Of a stretch of 64,000 nt of DNA, positions 16,231 to 25,111 are shown piece after piece. This DNA comes from Streptomyces noursei (GTDB taxonomy: Bacteria; Actinomycetota; Actinomycetes; Streptomycetales; Streptomycetaceae). The stretch spans positions 143,458 to 207,457 of the forward strand of contig NZ_LWBU01000395.1 in NCBI RefSeq assembly GCF_001646665.1, given 5' to 3'. The stretch's first letter is position 1. The number at the start of each line of letters is the position of its first letter. The notes under the pieces are model-generated. The model was given only the letters and a program-made list of their open reading frames with translations, did not search any database and was not told the DNA's origin. Position numbers and translations under genes: made by a program.

Positions 16231-17242
16231 GATGCGGACGCTCCAGGACTTCCGCGCGGACGCGCCCGTGCCCGACCGCGCCCGCCTCGCCCCCGGCCAC
16301 CGCCGCCTCCTCGACGAGGCCGGCCGCCCCAGGCGGCGCCTCCGGGGCGGGTGGTGGCTCGCGGTGGCGGGCGCGGCGGCGGCGGTGACCACGGTGGCGA
16401 CGCTCGTCACGCTGCTGCCGGGCGCCCCCGAGCCGTCGGCACCGACGGCACCGACGGCGCCCACCGGCGCACCGCGGGCCGACCAGTTCATCCACCGCGA
16501 GACCACCTGGTGGTCGGTGCGCTGCGGTGGCGTGGGGAGCGGCGGCCCCTTCATGGAGATGCTCTCCCTCAAGCTGGAGCCCGGTCCGAGCGAGCCGTGC
16601 GACCTGACGAAGCGGTCGGCCCATACGGAGGAGGCGTGGAACCGCTACGACGGATGGAGCGAGCGGCCGGGTTGGCCGACTCCTCCTCCGCAGACCGCCA
16701 CCGGCGCGAGGAGCAACGGAGCCGGGGCCGACTCGATGACCCCCCGGCAGGCCGACGCGCTGGTGGCGGACCTGCCGGACGACCCCGGCGCCGCCCTCCG
16801 CATGATCCGCGAACGGTCCCTCCCCAGCCGGGTGATCAGTGCGCCGCGCCTGACCCAGGCGCAGCGCGACTTGGAAGAGATCGCGGAGGTGTGGGCGACG
16901 GCGACCTCGGTGCCCCGGGAGAAGAGCAGGCTGCTGCTCCGGATCGCCGGGGAGCTGGACGGGGCGCGGCTGACCGCGACCGCCGTACCGGAGGCGGGGA
17001 AGACCTTCACCGCCCTCTGGGTCGAGGGAAACCACCGGGACCATTCCTTCGAACGGAACACCTTCCGCCTGCTGCTCGACCCGGAGACGCAAGAGTTCGA
17101 AGGAGTCCAGCTCGTCGCCGGGATGAACTACCACATCCGCGGCAAGAAGTCCGGTCGCCCCCATGTGGCCAAGGGCACCGTCCTCGCCACCGGCCTGCGC
17201 GTCACGACCGAGGTCGTCGACTCCCGGGGCGCGCGCTCCTGA
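16223..17242 (+). CDS. CU044_5270-type membrane-anchored partner of the ECF sigma factor
   Basis: A 339-aa protein with a cytosolic N-terminal part of about 45 residues (MDEMRTLQDFRADAPVPDRARLAPGHRRLL...), one membrane segment (WWLAVAGAAAAVTTVATLVTLL), a Pro/Thr linker and a large extracytoplasmic domain ending VVDSRGARS. This layout matches the CU044_5270 family that follows ECF genes in actinobacteria and is likely an anti-sigma or co-regulator (family knowledge). It overlaps the sigma gene by eight bases. It has no zinc-binding anti-sigma HxxxCxxC motif. Confidence 0.82.
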   Translation: MDEMRTLQDFRADAPVPDRARLAPGHRRLLDEAGRPRRRLRGGWWLAVAGAAAAVTTVATLVTLLPGAPEPSAPTAPTAPTGAPRADQFIHRETTWWSVRCGGVGSGGPFMEMLSLKLEPGPSEPCDLTKRSAHTEEAWNRYDGWSERPGWPTPPPQTATGARSNGAGADSMTPRQADALVADLPDDPGAALRMIRERSLPSRVISAPRLTQAQRDLEEIAEVWATATSVPREKSRLLLRIAGELDGARLTATAVPEAGKTFTALWVEGNHRDHSFERNTFRLLLDPETQEFEGVQLVAGMNYHIRGKKSGRPHVAKGTVLATGLRVTTEVVDSRGARS

Positions 17243-17341
17243 CCCGTGTCCCCGGCGCCCGCCCGGCACGGGGGCGCGGGCGGGCGACCGGGAGGTGAGA
17301 CCGGTTCGCCCGGGCGGCGGGGCGGCGGTTAGGTTTCTGGC

Positions 17342-18325
17342 ATGACTTCTGCACCTCGTACCACCGGCGCCGTCGCCGCCGGCCTCGCCACCATCGCCGG
17401 TGACGGCACCGTTCTCGACACCTGGTTCCCGGCCCCCGAGCTCGTCGCCGAGCCGGGCCCCTCGGGGACCGAGCGGCTCACCTCCGACCAGGCCGTCAAC
17501 CTGCTCGGCGACGGTGCCGCCAAGGCCCTCGGCGTCGACGCCCGGCGCGGCGTCGAGGTCGTCGCCGTCCGCACCGTGATCGCCTCGCTCGACGAGAAGC
17601 CGCTCGACGCCCACGACGCCTACCTGCGCCTGCACCTGCTCAGCCACCGGCTCGTCAAGCCGCACGGGCAGAGCCTGGACGGGATCTTCGGGCTGCTGGC
17701 CAACGTCGCCTGGACCTCCCTCGGTCCCGTCGCCGTCGACGACGTCGAGAAGGTCCGGCTCAACGCCCGTGCCGAGGGCCTGCACCTCCAGGTCACCAGC
17801 ATCGACAAGTTCCCGCGCATGACCGACTACGTGGCGCCCAAGGGCGTGCGCATCGCCGACGCCGACCGCGTCCGGCTCGGCGCGCACCTCGCCGCCGGCA
17901 CCACGGTCATGCACGAGGGCTTCGTCAACTTCAACGCCGGCACCCTCGGTACCTCGATGGTCGAGGGCCGCATCTCCGCGGGCGTCGTCATCGGCGACGG
18001 CAGTGACATCGGCGGCGGCGCCTCCACCATGGGCACCCTCTCCGGCGGCGGCAACGTCATCATCTCCGTCGGCGAGCGCTGCCTGATCGGCGCCGAGGCG
18101 GGCGTGGGCATCGCCCTCGGTGACGAGTGCGTCGTCGAGGCGGGTCTCTACATCACCGCCGGTACGCGCGTCACCATGCCCGACGGCCAGATCGTCAAGG
18201 CCCGCGAGCTGTCCGGCGCCTCCAACATCCTCTTCCGCCGCAACTCGGTCACCGGCACCGTCGAGGCCCGTCCGAACAACGCGGTGTGGGGCGGCCTCAA
18301 CGACATCCTGCACAGCCACAACTGA
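17342..18325 (+). CDS. dapD: 2,3,4,5-tetrahydropyridine-2,6-dicarboxylate N-succinyltransferase
   Basis: Acyltransferase of the succinylase branch of lysine/diaminopimelate synthesis: it adds succinyl from succinyl-CoA to tetrahydrodipicolinate. The 327-aa protein has a left-handed beta-helix built of hexapeptide repeats (VRLGAHLAAGTTVMHEG, GVVIGDGSDIGGGASTMG, CLIGAEAGVGIALGDECVVEAG), as in actinobacterial DapD, and ends NNAVWGGLNDILHSHN. No Shine-Dalgarno precedes ATG 17342 and TAGGTT lies six bases upstream, so the transcript may be leaderless. dapA is 0.3 kb downstream on the other strand. Confidence 0.95.
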   Translation: MTSAPRTTGAVAAGLATIAGDGTVLDTWFPAPELVAEPGPSGTERLTSDQAVNLLGDGAAKALGVDARRGVEVVAVRTVIASLDEKPLDAHDAYLRLHLLSHRLVKPHGQSLDGIFGLLANVAWTSLGPVAVDDVEKVRLNARAEGLHLQVTSIDKFPRMTDYVAPKGVRIADADRVRLGAHLAAGTTVMHEGFVNFNAGTLGTSMVEGRISAGVVIGDGSDIGGGASTMGTLSGGGNVIISVGERCLIGAEAGVGIALGDECVVEAGLYITAGTRVTMPDGQIVKARELSGASNILFRRNSVTGTVEARPNNAVWGGLNDILHSHN

Positions 18326-18416
18326 TTCGTGTGATCGTGCGTAACCTTTCCGCCACTCGGGTGGATAAGCAGGTCGCACACCATCACACGATCCGGCGGG
18401 GCGAGGGACGGCTCAT

Positions 18417-18626
18417 ATGAAAACCGGCAGGCTCATCGTTCCCGGCTTCCTCGCGGTGCTGGCGGCCGTGCTCGCGCCCGGGGCCGCCCACGCGGACGAG
18501 GCCCACAGCGGTTCGGACAACGGCCACCGGGTGTCGCTGGTCTCCATCGGCCAGATCGACGACCCCATGGAGGACGTGCTGGAGCACGTCGCCCTGCTGG
18601 GTCACAACTCGGTCGTGGGGTCCTGA
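18417..18626 (+). CDS. Small secreted protein of unknown function
   Basis: A 69-aa protein with a clear signal peptide: MKTGR, then a hydrophobic core LIVPGFLAVLAAVLAPG and a likely cut after AAHA. This leaves about 43 mature residues rich in His, Asp and Ser (DEAHSGSDNGHRVSLVSIGQIDDPMEDVLEHVALLGHNSVVGS). GAGGGACGG upstream of ATG 18417 is a fair ribosome site. There are no cysteines, and it is unlike chaplins or lantibiotics. Its last 25 bases overlap the convergent dapA 3' end. The role is unknown. Confidence 0.75.
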   Translation: MKTGRLIVPGFLAVLAAVLAPGAAHADEAHSGSDNGHRVSLVSIGQIDDPMEDVLEHVALLGHNSVVGS

Positions 18627-19552
18627 GCCGGCTTCCGGACCAGTTCCTCGTACGCCGCCCGCAGCCCGTCGACCGTCTCCCGGTCGGCGGGCTGCAGCGG
18701 TTCGCGGACCGGCCCCGCGTCCAGCAGGGCCTTCGCCGTCACCGTACCCGGCAGCCCCGACGCCATCATCAGCCCGGCCAGCGCGATGGTGTGCCGGTTC
18801 AGCCGCGCCGCGCCGGCGGTGTCGCCCGCGTCGAAGGCGTCCAGCACCGCCCGCAGGGCGCTCGGCGCCACATTGGCGACCGTGCTGATGAAACCCGCGC
18901 CGCCGATCGCGTACAGCGGCAGGTTCATCTCCTCGCAGCCCGAGTAGTACGCCAGTGACGTGCGGGCCAGCACCTTGGTCGTGCCCATCAGGTCGTACGC
19001 GCAGTCCTTCACCGCCACGATCCGCGGGTGGCCGGCCAGCCGCAGCAGCGTCTCCGGCTCGATGCGGGTGCCCGTACGGCCCGGGATGTCGTACAGCACC
19101 AGCGGCAGCCCCGTCGCGTCCGCCACCCGGCGGAAATGGGCCTCGACGGCCGCCTGCGGCGGGCGGCTGTAGTACGGGGCGACCACCAGCAGTCCGTCCG
19201 CCCCGGCCCGCTCGGCCTGGCGGGCCAGCTCCACGGTGTGGGCCGTGTCCGCGGTGCCGACGCCCGCCACGAGCGGCGTGTCCGGGCCCAGCGCGTCCCG
19301 CACCGCCCCGATGAGCGCGGCCTTCTCGGCGTCGGTGGTCGTGGGGGACTCGCCGGTGGTGCCGTTGAGGACCAGCCCGTCGCAGCCCCGGCCCACCAGG
19401 TCCACGGCGAGCTTCCGCGCCCGGTCGAGGTCGAGCCCGCCGGTGGCGGTGAAGGGCGTGACCATGGCGCACAGGGCGCGGCCGAAGGGGCGGGGGACGG
19501 CGGAGGAGAGAGGCATGGTCGCAGTCTGCGGCCCGGCACCGTTCAGGTCCAC
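18602..19552 (-). CDS. dapA: 4-hydroxy-tetrahydrodipicolinate synthase (DHDPS family)
   Basis: Class I aldolase-type TIM barrel (316 aa) that condenses pyruvate with aspartate semialdehyde at the start of lysine/DAP synthesis. The substrate loop GTTGESPTT, the tyrosine motif LVLYDIPGRTG and the Schiff-base lysine in IVAVKDCAYD are all in place. GTG 19552 is preferred: AAGGAG lies six bases upstream; ATG 19516 would shorten the protein by 12 residues. Proximity to dapD supports the role. Two other DHDPS-family genes lie at 28.7 and 32.9 kb, but their motifs differ (GTGEF, NTGEF). Confidence 0.85.
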   Translation of the reverse strand: MDLNGAGPQTATMPLSSAVPRPFGRALCAMVTPFTATGGLDLDRARKLAVDLVGRGCDGLVLNGTTGESPTTTDAEKAALIGAVRDALGPDTPLVAGVGTADTAHTVELARQAERAGADGLLVVAPYYSRPPQAAVEAHFRRVADATGLPLVLYDIPGRTGTRIEPETLLRLAGHPRIVAVKDCAYDLMGTTKVLARTSLAYYSGCEEMNLPLYAIGGAGFISTVANVAPSALRAVLDAFDAGDTAGAARLNRHTIALAGLMMASGLPGTVTAKALLDAGPVREPLQPADRETVDGLRAAYEELVRKPAQDPTTEL

Positions 19553-19659
19553 TTAGATCTCCTTGGAGTCAAGGCAAAGTGTTGCTGAAGCATCGGCTGG
19601 TTGCGGAGGCGTTCCGCGGGGTACCCGGAGCTTCCCGTACGAGATGGGAGGCGATCCGC

Positions 19660-20049
19660 GTGGCCGGAGAACCGTCGGTCGGCGAGCTGGTGAAGCAGGC
19701 GTCTGAGCAGCTCTCCGACCTGGTGAAGACCGAGATGCGCACCGCGCAGGCCGAGATGATGCAGAAGGGCAAACGCGCCGGCAAGGGCGGCGGGCTGCTG
19801 GGGGCCGCGGCCGCCGTCGGCTACGTCGGCCTCATCGGGGTGTGGGCCACCGTGGCGGCCGCCCTGGCGATCGTGCTCGACGTGTGGCTGGCCGTGCTCA
19901 TCGCGACAGCGCTGTTCCTCGTCCTGGCCGGCGTCCTCGCGGCGCTGGGCCGCGCGCAGCTCAAGCGCGCGACACCGCCGAAACCGGAGCGGGCCATCGA
20001 CGGTGTGCGCTCGGACGTCCACGAGATCAAGGAGAGGGTCCACCGATGA
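19660..20049 (+). CDS. Actinobacterial holin-X / phage holin-like membrane protein
   Basis: A 129-aa protein with an amphipathic N-terminal helix (EPSVGELVKQASEQLSDLVKTEMRTAQAEM), a Lys/Gly-rich turn, then two membrane helices (GLIGVWATVAAALAIVLDVWLAVLIATALFLVLAG) and a charged tail. This is the Actinobacterial Holin-X (DUF1469-like) pattern, common in chromosomes and not proof of a prophage. The start is taken as GTG 19660 with GGGAGG upstream; ATG 19579 is possible. It heads a three-gene membrane cassette, overlapping the next start by four bases. Confidence 0.85.
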   Translation: MAGEPSVGELVKQASEQLSDLVKTEMRTAQAEMMQKGKRAGKGGGLLGAAAAVGYVGLIGVWATVAAALAIVLDVWLAVLIATALFLVLAGVLAALGRAQLKRATPPKPERAIDGVRSDVHEIKERVHR

Positions 20050-20303
20050 CACGGGACACGCACCACACCCCGGGCCCTGACGAACTCCGCCTCCAGGCGG
20101 CACGCAAGCGGCAGGAACTGGGCGAGACCATCGACCAGCTCATGGCCAAGACGGACGTGAAGGCGCGCGCCGCCCTCCTGGTGCACGACAAGACGCCGGA
20201 GCCGGTGCGCGAGCACTCTCGCCAACTCCTCGCGGCGGTCGCGGCCGTCGCGGTCGCGGGTGTGGTGCTGTGGCAGTTGAGGCGTACCGGAAAGTGGGGA
20301 TGA
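20046..20303 (+). CDS. DUF3618-type membrane-tethered protein
   Basis: An 85-aa protein: a charged N-terminal half with the DUF3618 core DELRLQAARKRQELGETIDQLMAKTDVKARA and a single C-terminal membrane helix (LLAAVAAVAVAGVVLWQL) followed by RRTGKWG. It is coupled by ATGA overlaps to the holin-X gene before and the DUF4235 gene after. These three families travel together in actinobacteria (family knowledge) and probably form an envelope-associated complex of unknown role. Confidence 0.85.
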   Translation: MTRDTHHTPGPDELRLQAARKRQELGETIDQLMAKTDVKARAALLVHDKTPEPVREHSRQLLAAVAAVAVAGVVLWQLRRTGKWG

Positions 20304-20587
20304 GGACGGGAATGGCGAAGAAGAAGCGGAAGCAGAAGCTGCTCTACCGGCCGGTGGGCATCCTCCTCGGCATGGCGAGCGGTGCCGTGGCCAGCACGCT
20401 GTTCGCCAAGGCGTGGGCCGCGATCGGGGACGGGGACGCCCCGGACGCCATGGACGAGGAGCGGGAGTGGAAGGAGATCCTTCTGGCCGCCGCCGTACAG
20501 GGTGCGATCTTCGCGGTGGTCAAGGCGGCGGTGGACCGCTCCGGCGCGGTGGGGGTGCGGCGCCTCACCGGCACCTGGCCGGGCTGA
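20300..20587 (+). CDS. DUF4235 membrane protein
   Basis: A 95-aa protein with a Lys/Arg-rich start (MAKKKRKQKLLYRP), a membrane helix VGILLGMASGAVASTLFAKAW, a charged loop DAPDAMDEEREWKE and a second helix ILLAAAVQGAIFAVVKAAVD, matching DUF4235. ATG 20300 overlaps the previous stop and has GGAAAG upstream; ATG 20312 is an alternative. It is the last gene of the small membrane cassette. The function is not known. Confidence 0.85.
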   Translation: MRTGMAKKKRKQKLLYRPVGILLGMASGAVASTLFAKAWAAIGDGDAPDAMDEEREWKEILLAAAVQGAIFAVVKAAVDRSGAVGVRRLTGTWPG

Positions 20588-20781
20588 CACCCGACCGCGG
20601 TCCGTCGCGCGGCCGTGCGCCCGCCCGTCGCCCGTCGACGGGACCGGCGCCCGGCCGCGCAGCCGTGTCCGGGCCCCGCACGCACGGCCGCGGGCGGTTG
20701 ACCTCAACCGCGCTTGATCTTCCAGCATGGTCATGCGACCGCGCCGACGGAGGCGCGGCGTCCGCACGAGGAGGACGAGAC

Positions 20782-21498
20782 ATGACCATGATCAGCGACG
20801 TTCCGGCCCGGCCGGACCTCTGCCGCCCCGGGGTCGGCCTCGTCACGGTCGGCACGTGGCACGTCGGTTCGCCGCGGCGCCGGCGGGCCGCCCTCGACGC
20901 CGTGGCACGGGCCTGGGGGCGCCGGGACCTGCCGGACGACGCGGGACCGCTCTCGTACAGCATGTACGCGGGGGAGGACGGGGAGACGCTCCTGCACTAC
21001 GCGCAGTGGACCGGCGAGGCGGTCCACCGGGCCTTCGTCCGGGCCCACGAGGGCGGCCTGCACGCCGAGATCGACGCCGCCGTGCCCGGGATCGAGCGCA
21101 CCGCCCCGCACTCCTACACGCGCTACCGCAGCGGGACGCTCCGCCCCGACGAATCCCGGGTCCCCGGCTGCGTCGTGATCGTCGACGTGGTCTTCGACGG
21201 ACCGGACCCCGACCGCCAACGGGACTGGGTGGACACGGTGTTCGAGGCGCTGGGGTCGGACCCGGGCCTGCACCCGGGAGGCATCTCCGGGCACTTCCAC
21301 CTCGGGCTCGACGGCACCAGGGTGCTCAACTACGCCGAGTGGGAGAGCGCCGGCGCCCACATCGAGGCCCTCGCCGGACCCGGCGACGGGATCGGCTCCG
21401 AGACGCCCCAGTGGCGGCGGGTGCGGACGTACCCCGGTGTCGTCCGGGGCGGCGTGAAGCGGTACACGCCCGCGCTGAGCCTCAGCGCGGGCGTGTGA
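20782..21498 (+). CDS. Antibiotic-biosynthesis-monooxygenase (ABM) domain protein
   Basis: A 238-aa protein that appears to be a tandem of two ABM-like ferredoxin-fold halves. The first runs from VGLVTVGTWHVGSPRRRRAALDAVARAW to LLHYAQWTGEAVHRAFV; the second from VVIVDVVFDGPDPDRQRDWVDTVFEAL to VLNYAEWESAGAHIEAL. The repeated L-x-YA-x-W core (LHYAQW, LNYAEW) supports this. GAGGAGGACGAG precedes ATG 20782. No biosynthetic genes are near, so quinone or heme oxidation is only a family guess. Confidence 0.82.
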   Translation: MTMISDVPARPDLCRPGVGLVTVGTWHVGSPRRRRAALDAVARAWGRRDLPDDAGPLSYSMYAGEDGETLLHYAQWTGEAVHRAFVRAHEGGLHAEIDAAVPGIERTAPHSYTRYRSGTLRPDESRVPGCVVIVDVVFDGPDPDRQRDWVDTVFEALGSDPGLHPGGISGHFHLGLDGTRVLNYAEWESAGAHIEALAGPGDGIGSETPQWRRVRTYPGVVRGGVKRYTPALSLSAGV

Positions 21499-21507
21499 CC
21501 GGCGCCC

Positions 21508-23388
21508 TTACGGGCGGAAGCGCAGCACCTGCGGGTCGTGGTCGCTGTCCTGCTCGGCGAACTCGGCGTTGATGTGCACGCTGTCGTACTCGAAGCGGCG
21601 GATCGACGGGCTGGTCAGGATCTGGTCCAGCACCTGGCTGTTGCCCTGGTAGACGTACGAGTAGCGCTCGCTGCGCGGCAGCGAGGTGACCGCCGCGTGC
21701 AGCGCGCCGCCGTCGGTCAGCGCCTTCGTGGTCGCGGAGAACTCGAAGTCGTTGATGTCGCCGAGGACGACGACGTCGGCGGTGCGCTGCACCTCCAGGA
21801 CGTCCTTGACGAAGGCGTTGACCGCCTGCGCCTGCTGGAGGCGCTTGACCTCGGAGGAACGGTTCGGCGGCTGGCGGTGCGAGACCAGCGACTCGTCGCC
21901 GCCCTTCGAGCCGAAGTGGTTCGCGACGACGAAGACGGTCCGGCCCCGGAAGGTGAACTCGCCGGCCAGCGGCTTGCGGCTGTTGTCCCAGGCGGTGTTC
22001 GCCGGGTCGATCCGGCCGGGGGAGTGGGTCAGGGCCGCCCGGCCCTGCTCCCGCACGACACCGGTCGCCGCCGACGCGTCGCCGCCGGCGCGGTCGGTGA
22101 AGGACACCCGCTCGGGGTTGAAGAGGAACACCTGGCGGATGTTGCCGCCCGGCTCGCCGCCGTCCTTGTTGTTCACCGGGTCGATGCCGCGCCACTCGTA
22201 CGCCGGGCCGCCGGCCGCGACGATCGCGTCCGTGAACTTCTTCAGCGTCTCGTCGGCGGCGACCGTACCGTCGTTCTTCGCCCCGTTGTTGTCCTGGATC
22301 TCCTCCAGGGCGACGATGTCGGGCGAGGCGAGGTTCTCCACGACGGCCTTCGCCAGCGCGTCGAACTTCTCCTGCGCGTCGGTCGGGTCGAGGTTCTCGA
22401 CGTTGTACGTCGCCACCGCCAGCTCGCTGCGGTGCTGCTTCTCGGTGGTCTCCCGCTCCAGGCCCCGGTCGGCGACCGTGCCGAGCGTGCGGGCGGTGAG
22501 GGTGTAGCCGCCGAACTGGTTGAAGTCCAGGGGGCCCTCGGTCGTCCCGGTCAGCCAGTCACCCACGTTCGCCTTCGGGAACGGCGTCTGCGAGACCGGG
22601 GTCAGCGACTGGATCTGGAGGCGACCGGTGTTCTGCGCGGTGTACGAGCCGTAGACCGTGCCGCCGCGCCGGTTGTCGTTCTCGTGCGGCTTCACCGTCA
22701 CCCAGAGCTCGTTGTACGGGTCCGTCGCGCCGACGACCCGGGAGGAGCCGATGCGGACGTTGGTGCCCTCCAGGGACTCGTAGTGGTCCAGGGCGTAGCG
22801 GCCCGGCTCCAGGGTCCGGCCGTTGATGGAGCCGCCGGCCGCCGGGTCGCCCTCGGGGGCGTACAGGGAGGGCACCGAACGGGCCGAGACGACGACGGGC
22901 GCGGGCACCGGGTTGCCGGAGGAGGTGACGGCGACGGTGGGCTTGGTGATCTGCGTGAGCGACTGGTTGCCGGAGGAGGTGCCGCCCGGCACGTACTCGG
23001 TGACCGTGCCGGAGACGGTGACCGCGTCGCCGACGGCGACGGTCGGGACGGAGCCGGTGAACACGAAGACGCCCTCGCTGGTGGCGGGGTTGTCGTCGGC
23101 CTGCGTGTCCTGGAACCAGAAGCCGCGCGAGCCGTAGGTCCGTACGCCGGTGACGACACCGGTCACACCGCTGACCTGCTGCCCGGCGAGCGGGGATATG
23201 CGGGTGGTGCCCTGGATGTCGTGGATGCGGACCGTGTCGGCCGTGTCGGCGGCGGTCGCCGGGCCCGTGGCGAGCAGGCCGGCGGCCAGGGCGGCGGCGA
23301 CGACGGCCGGGACGGCGGCGGTGCGCGGGGCGGTGCGCGACAGGGTCGGCAGGCTTCTCCGCGCGGTTCTCGGCAGGGAGGAAGGCAT
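21508..23388 (-). CDS. Secreted endonuclease/exonuclease/phosphatase-family nuclease
   Basis: A 626-aa exported protein like ExeM/NucH nucleases. A long signal peptide ends LAAGLLATGPATAAD. An OB-fold-like region (residues about 45-300, GVTGVVTGVRTYGSRGFWFQD...) precedes the catalytic DNase-I-like domain: ATYNVENLDP, VALEEIQDNNG (Glu), VVANHFGSKGG (His), VVLGDINDFEF (Asp/Asn) and QDSDHDPQVLRF (Asp-His). All catalytic positions are present. The likely role is extracellular DNA/RNA degradation for phosphate and carbon. Start ATG 23388 has GGAG six bases upstream. It stands alone between an ABM gene and a hypothetical. Confidence 0.9.
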   Translation of the reverse strand: MPSSLPRTARRSLPTLSRTAPRTAAVPAVVAAALAAGLLATGPATAADTADTVRIHDIQGTTRISPLAGQQVSGVTGVVTGVRTYGSRGFWFQDTQADDNPATSEGVFVFTGSVPTVAVGDAVTVSGTVTEYVPGGTSSGNQSLTQITKPTVAVTSSGNPVPAPVVVSARSVPSLYAPEGDPAAGGSINGRTLEPGRYALDHYESLEGTNVRIGSSRVVGATDPYNELWVTVKPHENDNRRGGTVYGSYTAQNTGRLQIQSLTPVSQTPFPKANVGDWLTGTTEGPLDFNQFGGYTLTARTLGTVADRGLERETTEKQHRSELAVATYNVENLDPTDAQEKFDALAKAVVENLASPDIVALEEIQDNNGAKNDGTVAADETLKKFTDAIVAAGGPAYEWRGIDPVNNKDGGEPGGNIRQVFLFNPERVSFTDRAGGDASAATGVVREQGRAALTHSPGRIDPANTAWDNSRKPLAGEFTFRGRTVFVVANHFGSKGGDESLVSHRQPPNRSSEVKRLQQAQAVNAFVKDVLEVQRTADVVVLGDINDFEFSATTKALTDGGALHAAVTSLPRSERYSYVYQGNSQVLDQILTSPSIRRFEYDSVHINAEFAEQDSDHDPQVLRFRP

Positions 23389-23585
23389 CACGGGCTCCGA
23401 TGGGGTCGTGGGAGGTAACTGAGCGGTAGCTCTACGCGCGTCAATGTCTGATCCGGAGCCTGTACTTGTCAAGGGTTCGCGGGTGGACGGGTCTTGACCA
23501 GTACATGAACTGCCGGGCGGGGGCCCGAATACGTCTACGCTGGGGGCCGCCCGACCCCCGCGTACGTGCCGAGGAGAAACCGCTG

Positions 23586-25046
23586 ATGTCGTCGGATCGC
23601 CCCACCCTGCCGCCGGTACGGCTGCCCTCGGACGCGGAGCTGGCGCGGGACGCGCTCGCCGCCCCGCTGCTCGCCCGCGCCGTCCGGCTCGCCCGCTGGG
23701 CGGGACCGGAGACCCGGGTCGGCGCCGGCGGCGAACTGGTCGACGAGCAACTGCCCGCCGCCGCCGAGGCGCTCGGGCTCGCGCCGGACGACGACGGCGC
23801 GGCGTACGCCAGCGAGGCGTGGCGGGTCGCCGTCGACACCGGTCTCGTGGTGGTCGACGAGCCGCAGGACGACGAGGGCGGTGGCGAGGACGGCGCCGTC
23901 GAGGCCGGCGGACAGCTCGCCCTGGTCACCGGCGGGGCGCCGCAGGACGTCCTGGCGCTCTGGCTCGACGCGCTGGAGACGGCGCTCGCGGACGCGACCG
24001 CGCCGCTCCTCGACGATCTCGCGGAACTCCTCGGCGAGGACGGCGACCTCGACCTCGACGCCCTGGACTGGGACCCGCAGGCCGAGGCGGAGTTCCTCGA
24101 CGGCGTCCTCGCCAACCTGTACCTGCTCACCGTCACGGAGGGCGGCTCCGGGGACGCGCCCGTGCCGCTGCCGGCGCTTGCCGCGTCGATGATCGTGCCG
24201 GACGACATGGGCGAGCCGACCGACGACGTGCTGGAGCAGGTGTCGGACGCGATGATGCGGCTCGACGACCAGTTCCGGGTGCTGGAGCCGGTCGGGCTCG
24301 TGGAGTACCAGCCCGTCGACGAGGCGCTCATGGCGGAGGAGGGCGAGGAGCCCGAACCCATGGGCGACGACGAGGACGTGACGCGGTACGGCATGGTGCG
24401 GCTGACGCCGCTCGGGCTGTACGGGGTGCGCGCCCGGATGCTGGAGGCGGGCGTGGACGCCCCCGCGGTCGGCGACCTGGCCGACAAGGGCGCGGACGTG
24501 CTGCTCGACGGTCTGGCCCGCTACCCGGAGGCGCCGGCGCGGGCCGAGACCCACGCCTGGCTCACCCGCCGCGAGGCCCTGCCCGCGGCCCGTGAACTGC
24601 TCGCGGCGGCCAAGGGCGTGGACGCGGGGTCGCCGCTGCGCCGGCTCCACTGCCAGCAGGCGCTGTCGCTTCTGGGCGCCCCCGCGGAGCCCGCGGTGCG
24701 GGAGGTGCTGGACGACCCCGAGCTGGGCGGCCTCGCACGTGTGTGGCTGGCGGAGCACGGCGCGTCGGACGTGCCGGCGCCGCCCGAGACGATGATCTTC
24801 TGGCTGGCCGTCGACACCATCGCCGCGCAGCTCGACGCGGTCGGCGGCGGGGACCTGGAGGAACTGAGGGAACTGGTCGAGGGGCTGACGAGCCAGCACA
24901 GCGGGTTCTTCGACGCGGCCTGGCGCGTGGAGCACCCGGCCACGCCGGAGGTCCTGGAGGCGATGGGCCGGCTGCACCGCGACAAGGCGGTGGCGAAGGA
25001 GGCGCGCAAGGCCGCGTTCAAGGCCCGCTCCCGGGCGGGTGACTGA
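23586..25046 (+). CDS. Large acidic conserved hypothetical protein
   Basis: A 486-aa soluble, Ala/Glu/Asp-rich, mostly helical protein I cannot assign. The N-terminal third (PVRLPSDAELARDALAAPLLARAVRLARW) looks like a helical domain, the middle holds very acidic stretches (EPQDDEGGGEDGAVE, AEEGEEPEPMGDDED), and the last 200 residues have short helical repeats reminiscent of HEAT units (SPLRRLHCQQALSLLG, EPAVREVLDDPELGGLARVWL), ending in a Lys/Arg tail. GAGGAGAA precedes ATG 23586. No signal peptide. The gene is monocistronic. Confidence 0.78.
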   Translation: MSSDRPTLPPVRLPSDAELARDALAAPLLARAVRLARWAGPETRVGAGGELVDEQLPAAAEALGLAPDDDGAAYASEAWRVAVDTGLVVVDEPQDDEGGGEDGAVEAGGQLALVTGGAPQDVLALWLDALETALADATAPLLDDLAELLGEDGDLDLDALDWDPQAEAEFLDGVLANLYLLTVTEGGSGDAPVPLPALAASMIVPDDMGEPTDDVLEQVSDAMMRLDDQFRVLEPVGLVEYQPVDEALMAEEGEEPEPMGDDEDVTRYGMVRLTPLGLYGVRARMLEAGVDAPAVGDLADKGADVLLDGLARYPEAPARAETHAWLTRREALPAARELLAAAKGVDAGSPLRRLHCQQALSLLGAPAEPAVREVLDDPELGGLARVWLAEHGASDVPAPPETMIFWLAVDTIAAQLDAVGGGDLEELRELVEGLTSQHSGFFDAAWRVEHPATPEVLEAMGRLHRDKAVAKEARKAAFKARSRAGD

Positions 25047-25111
25047 CCTGCGCCGCCCGGGTGTCCCGGTGCCGCCGCCTCGCGGCGTGCCCGCCGGGGT
25101 CGCCGCGGGGA

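Noticed and set aside
14368..16572. 734-codon reading of the membrane protein, with an N-terminal extension
   Set aside because: The first 365 codons are antisense to the sigma factor and its partner. The real start is ATG 15477.
19660..20049. Prophage signal from the holin-like gene
   Set aside because: No integrase, portal, capsid, tail or endolysin genes occur nearby, and the gene family is chromosomal in actinobacteria.
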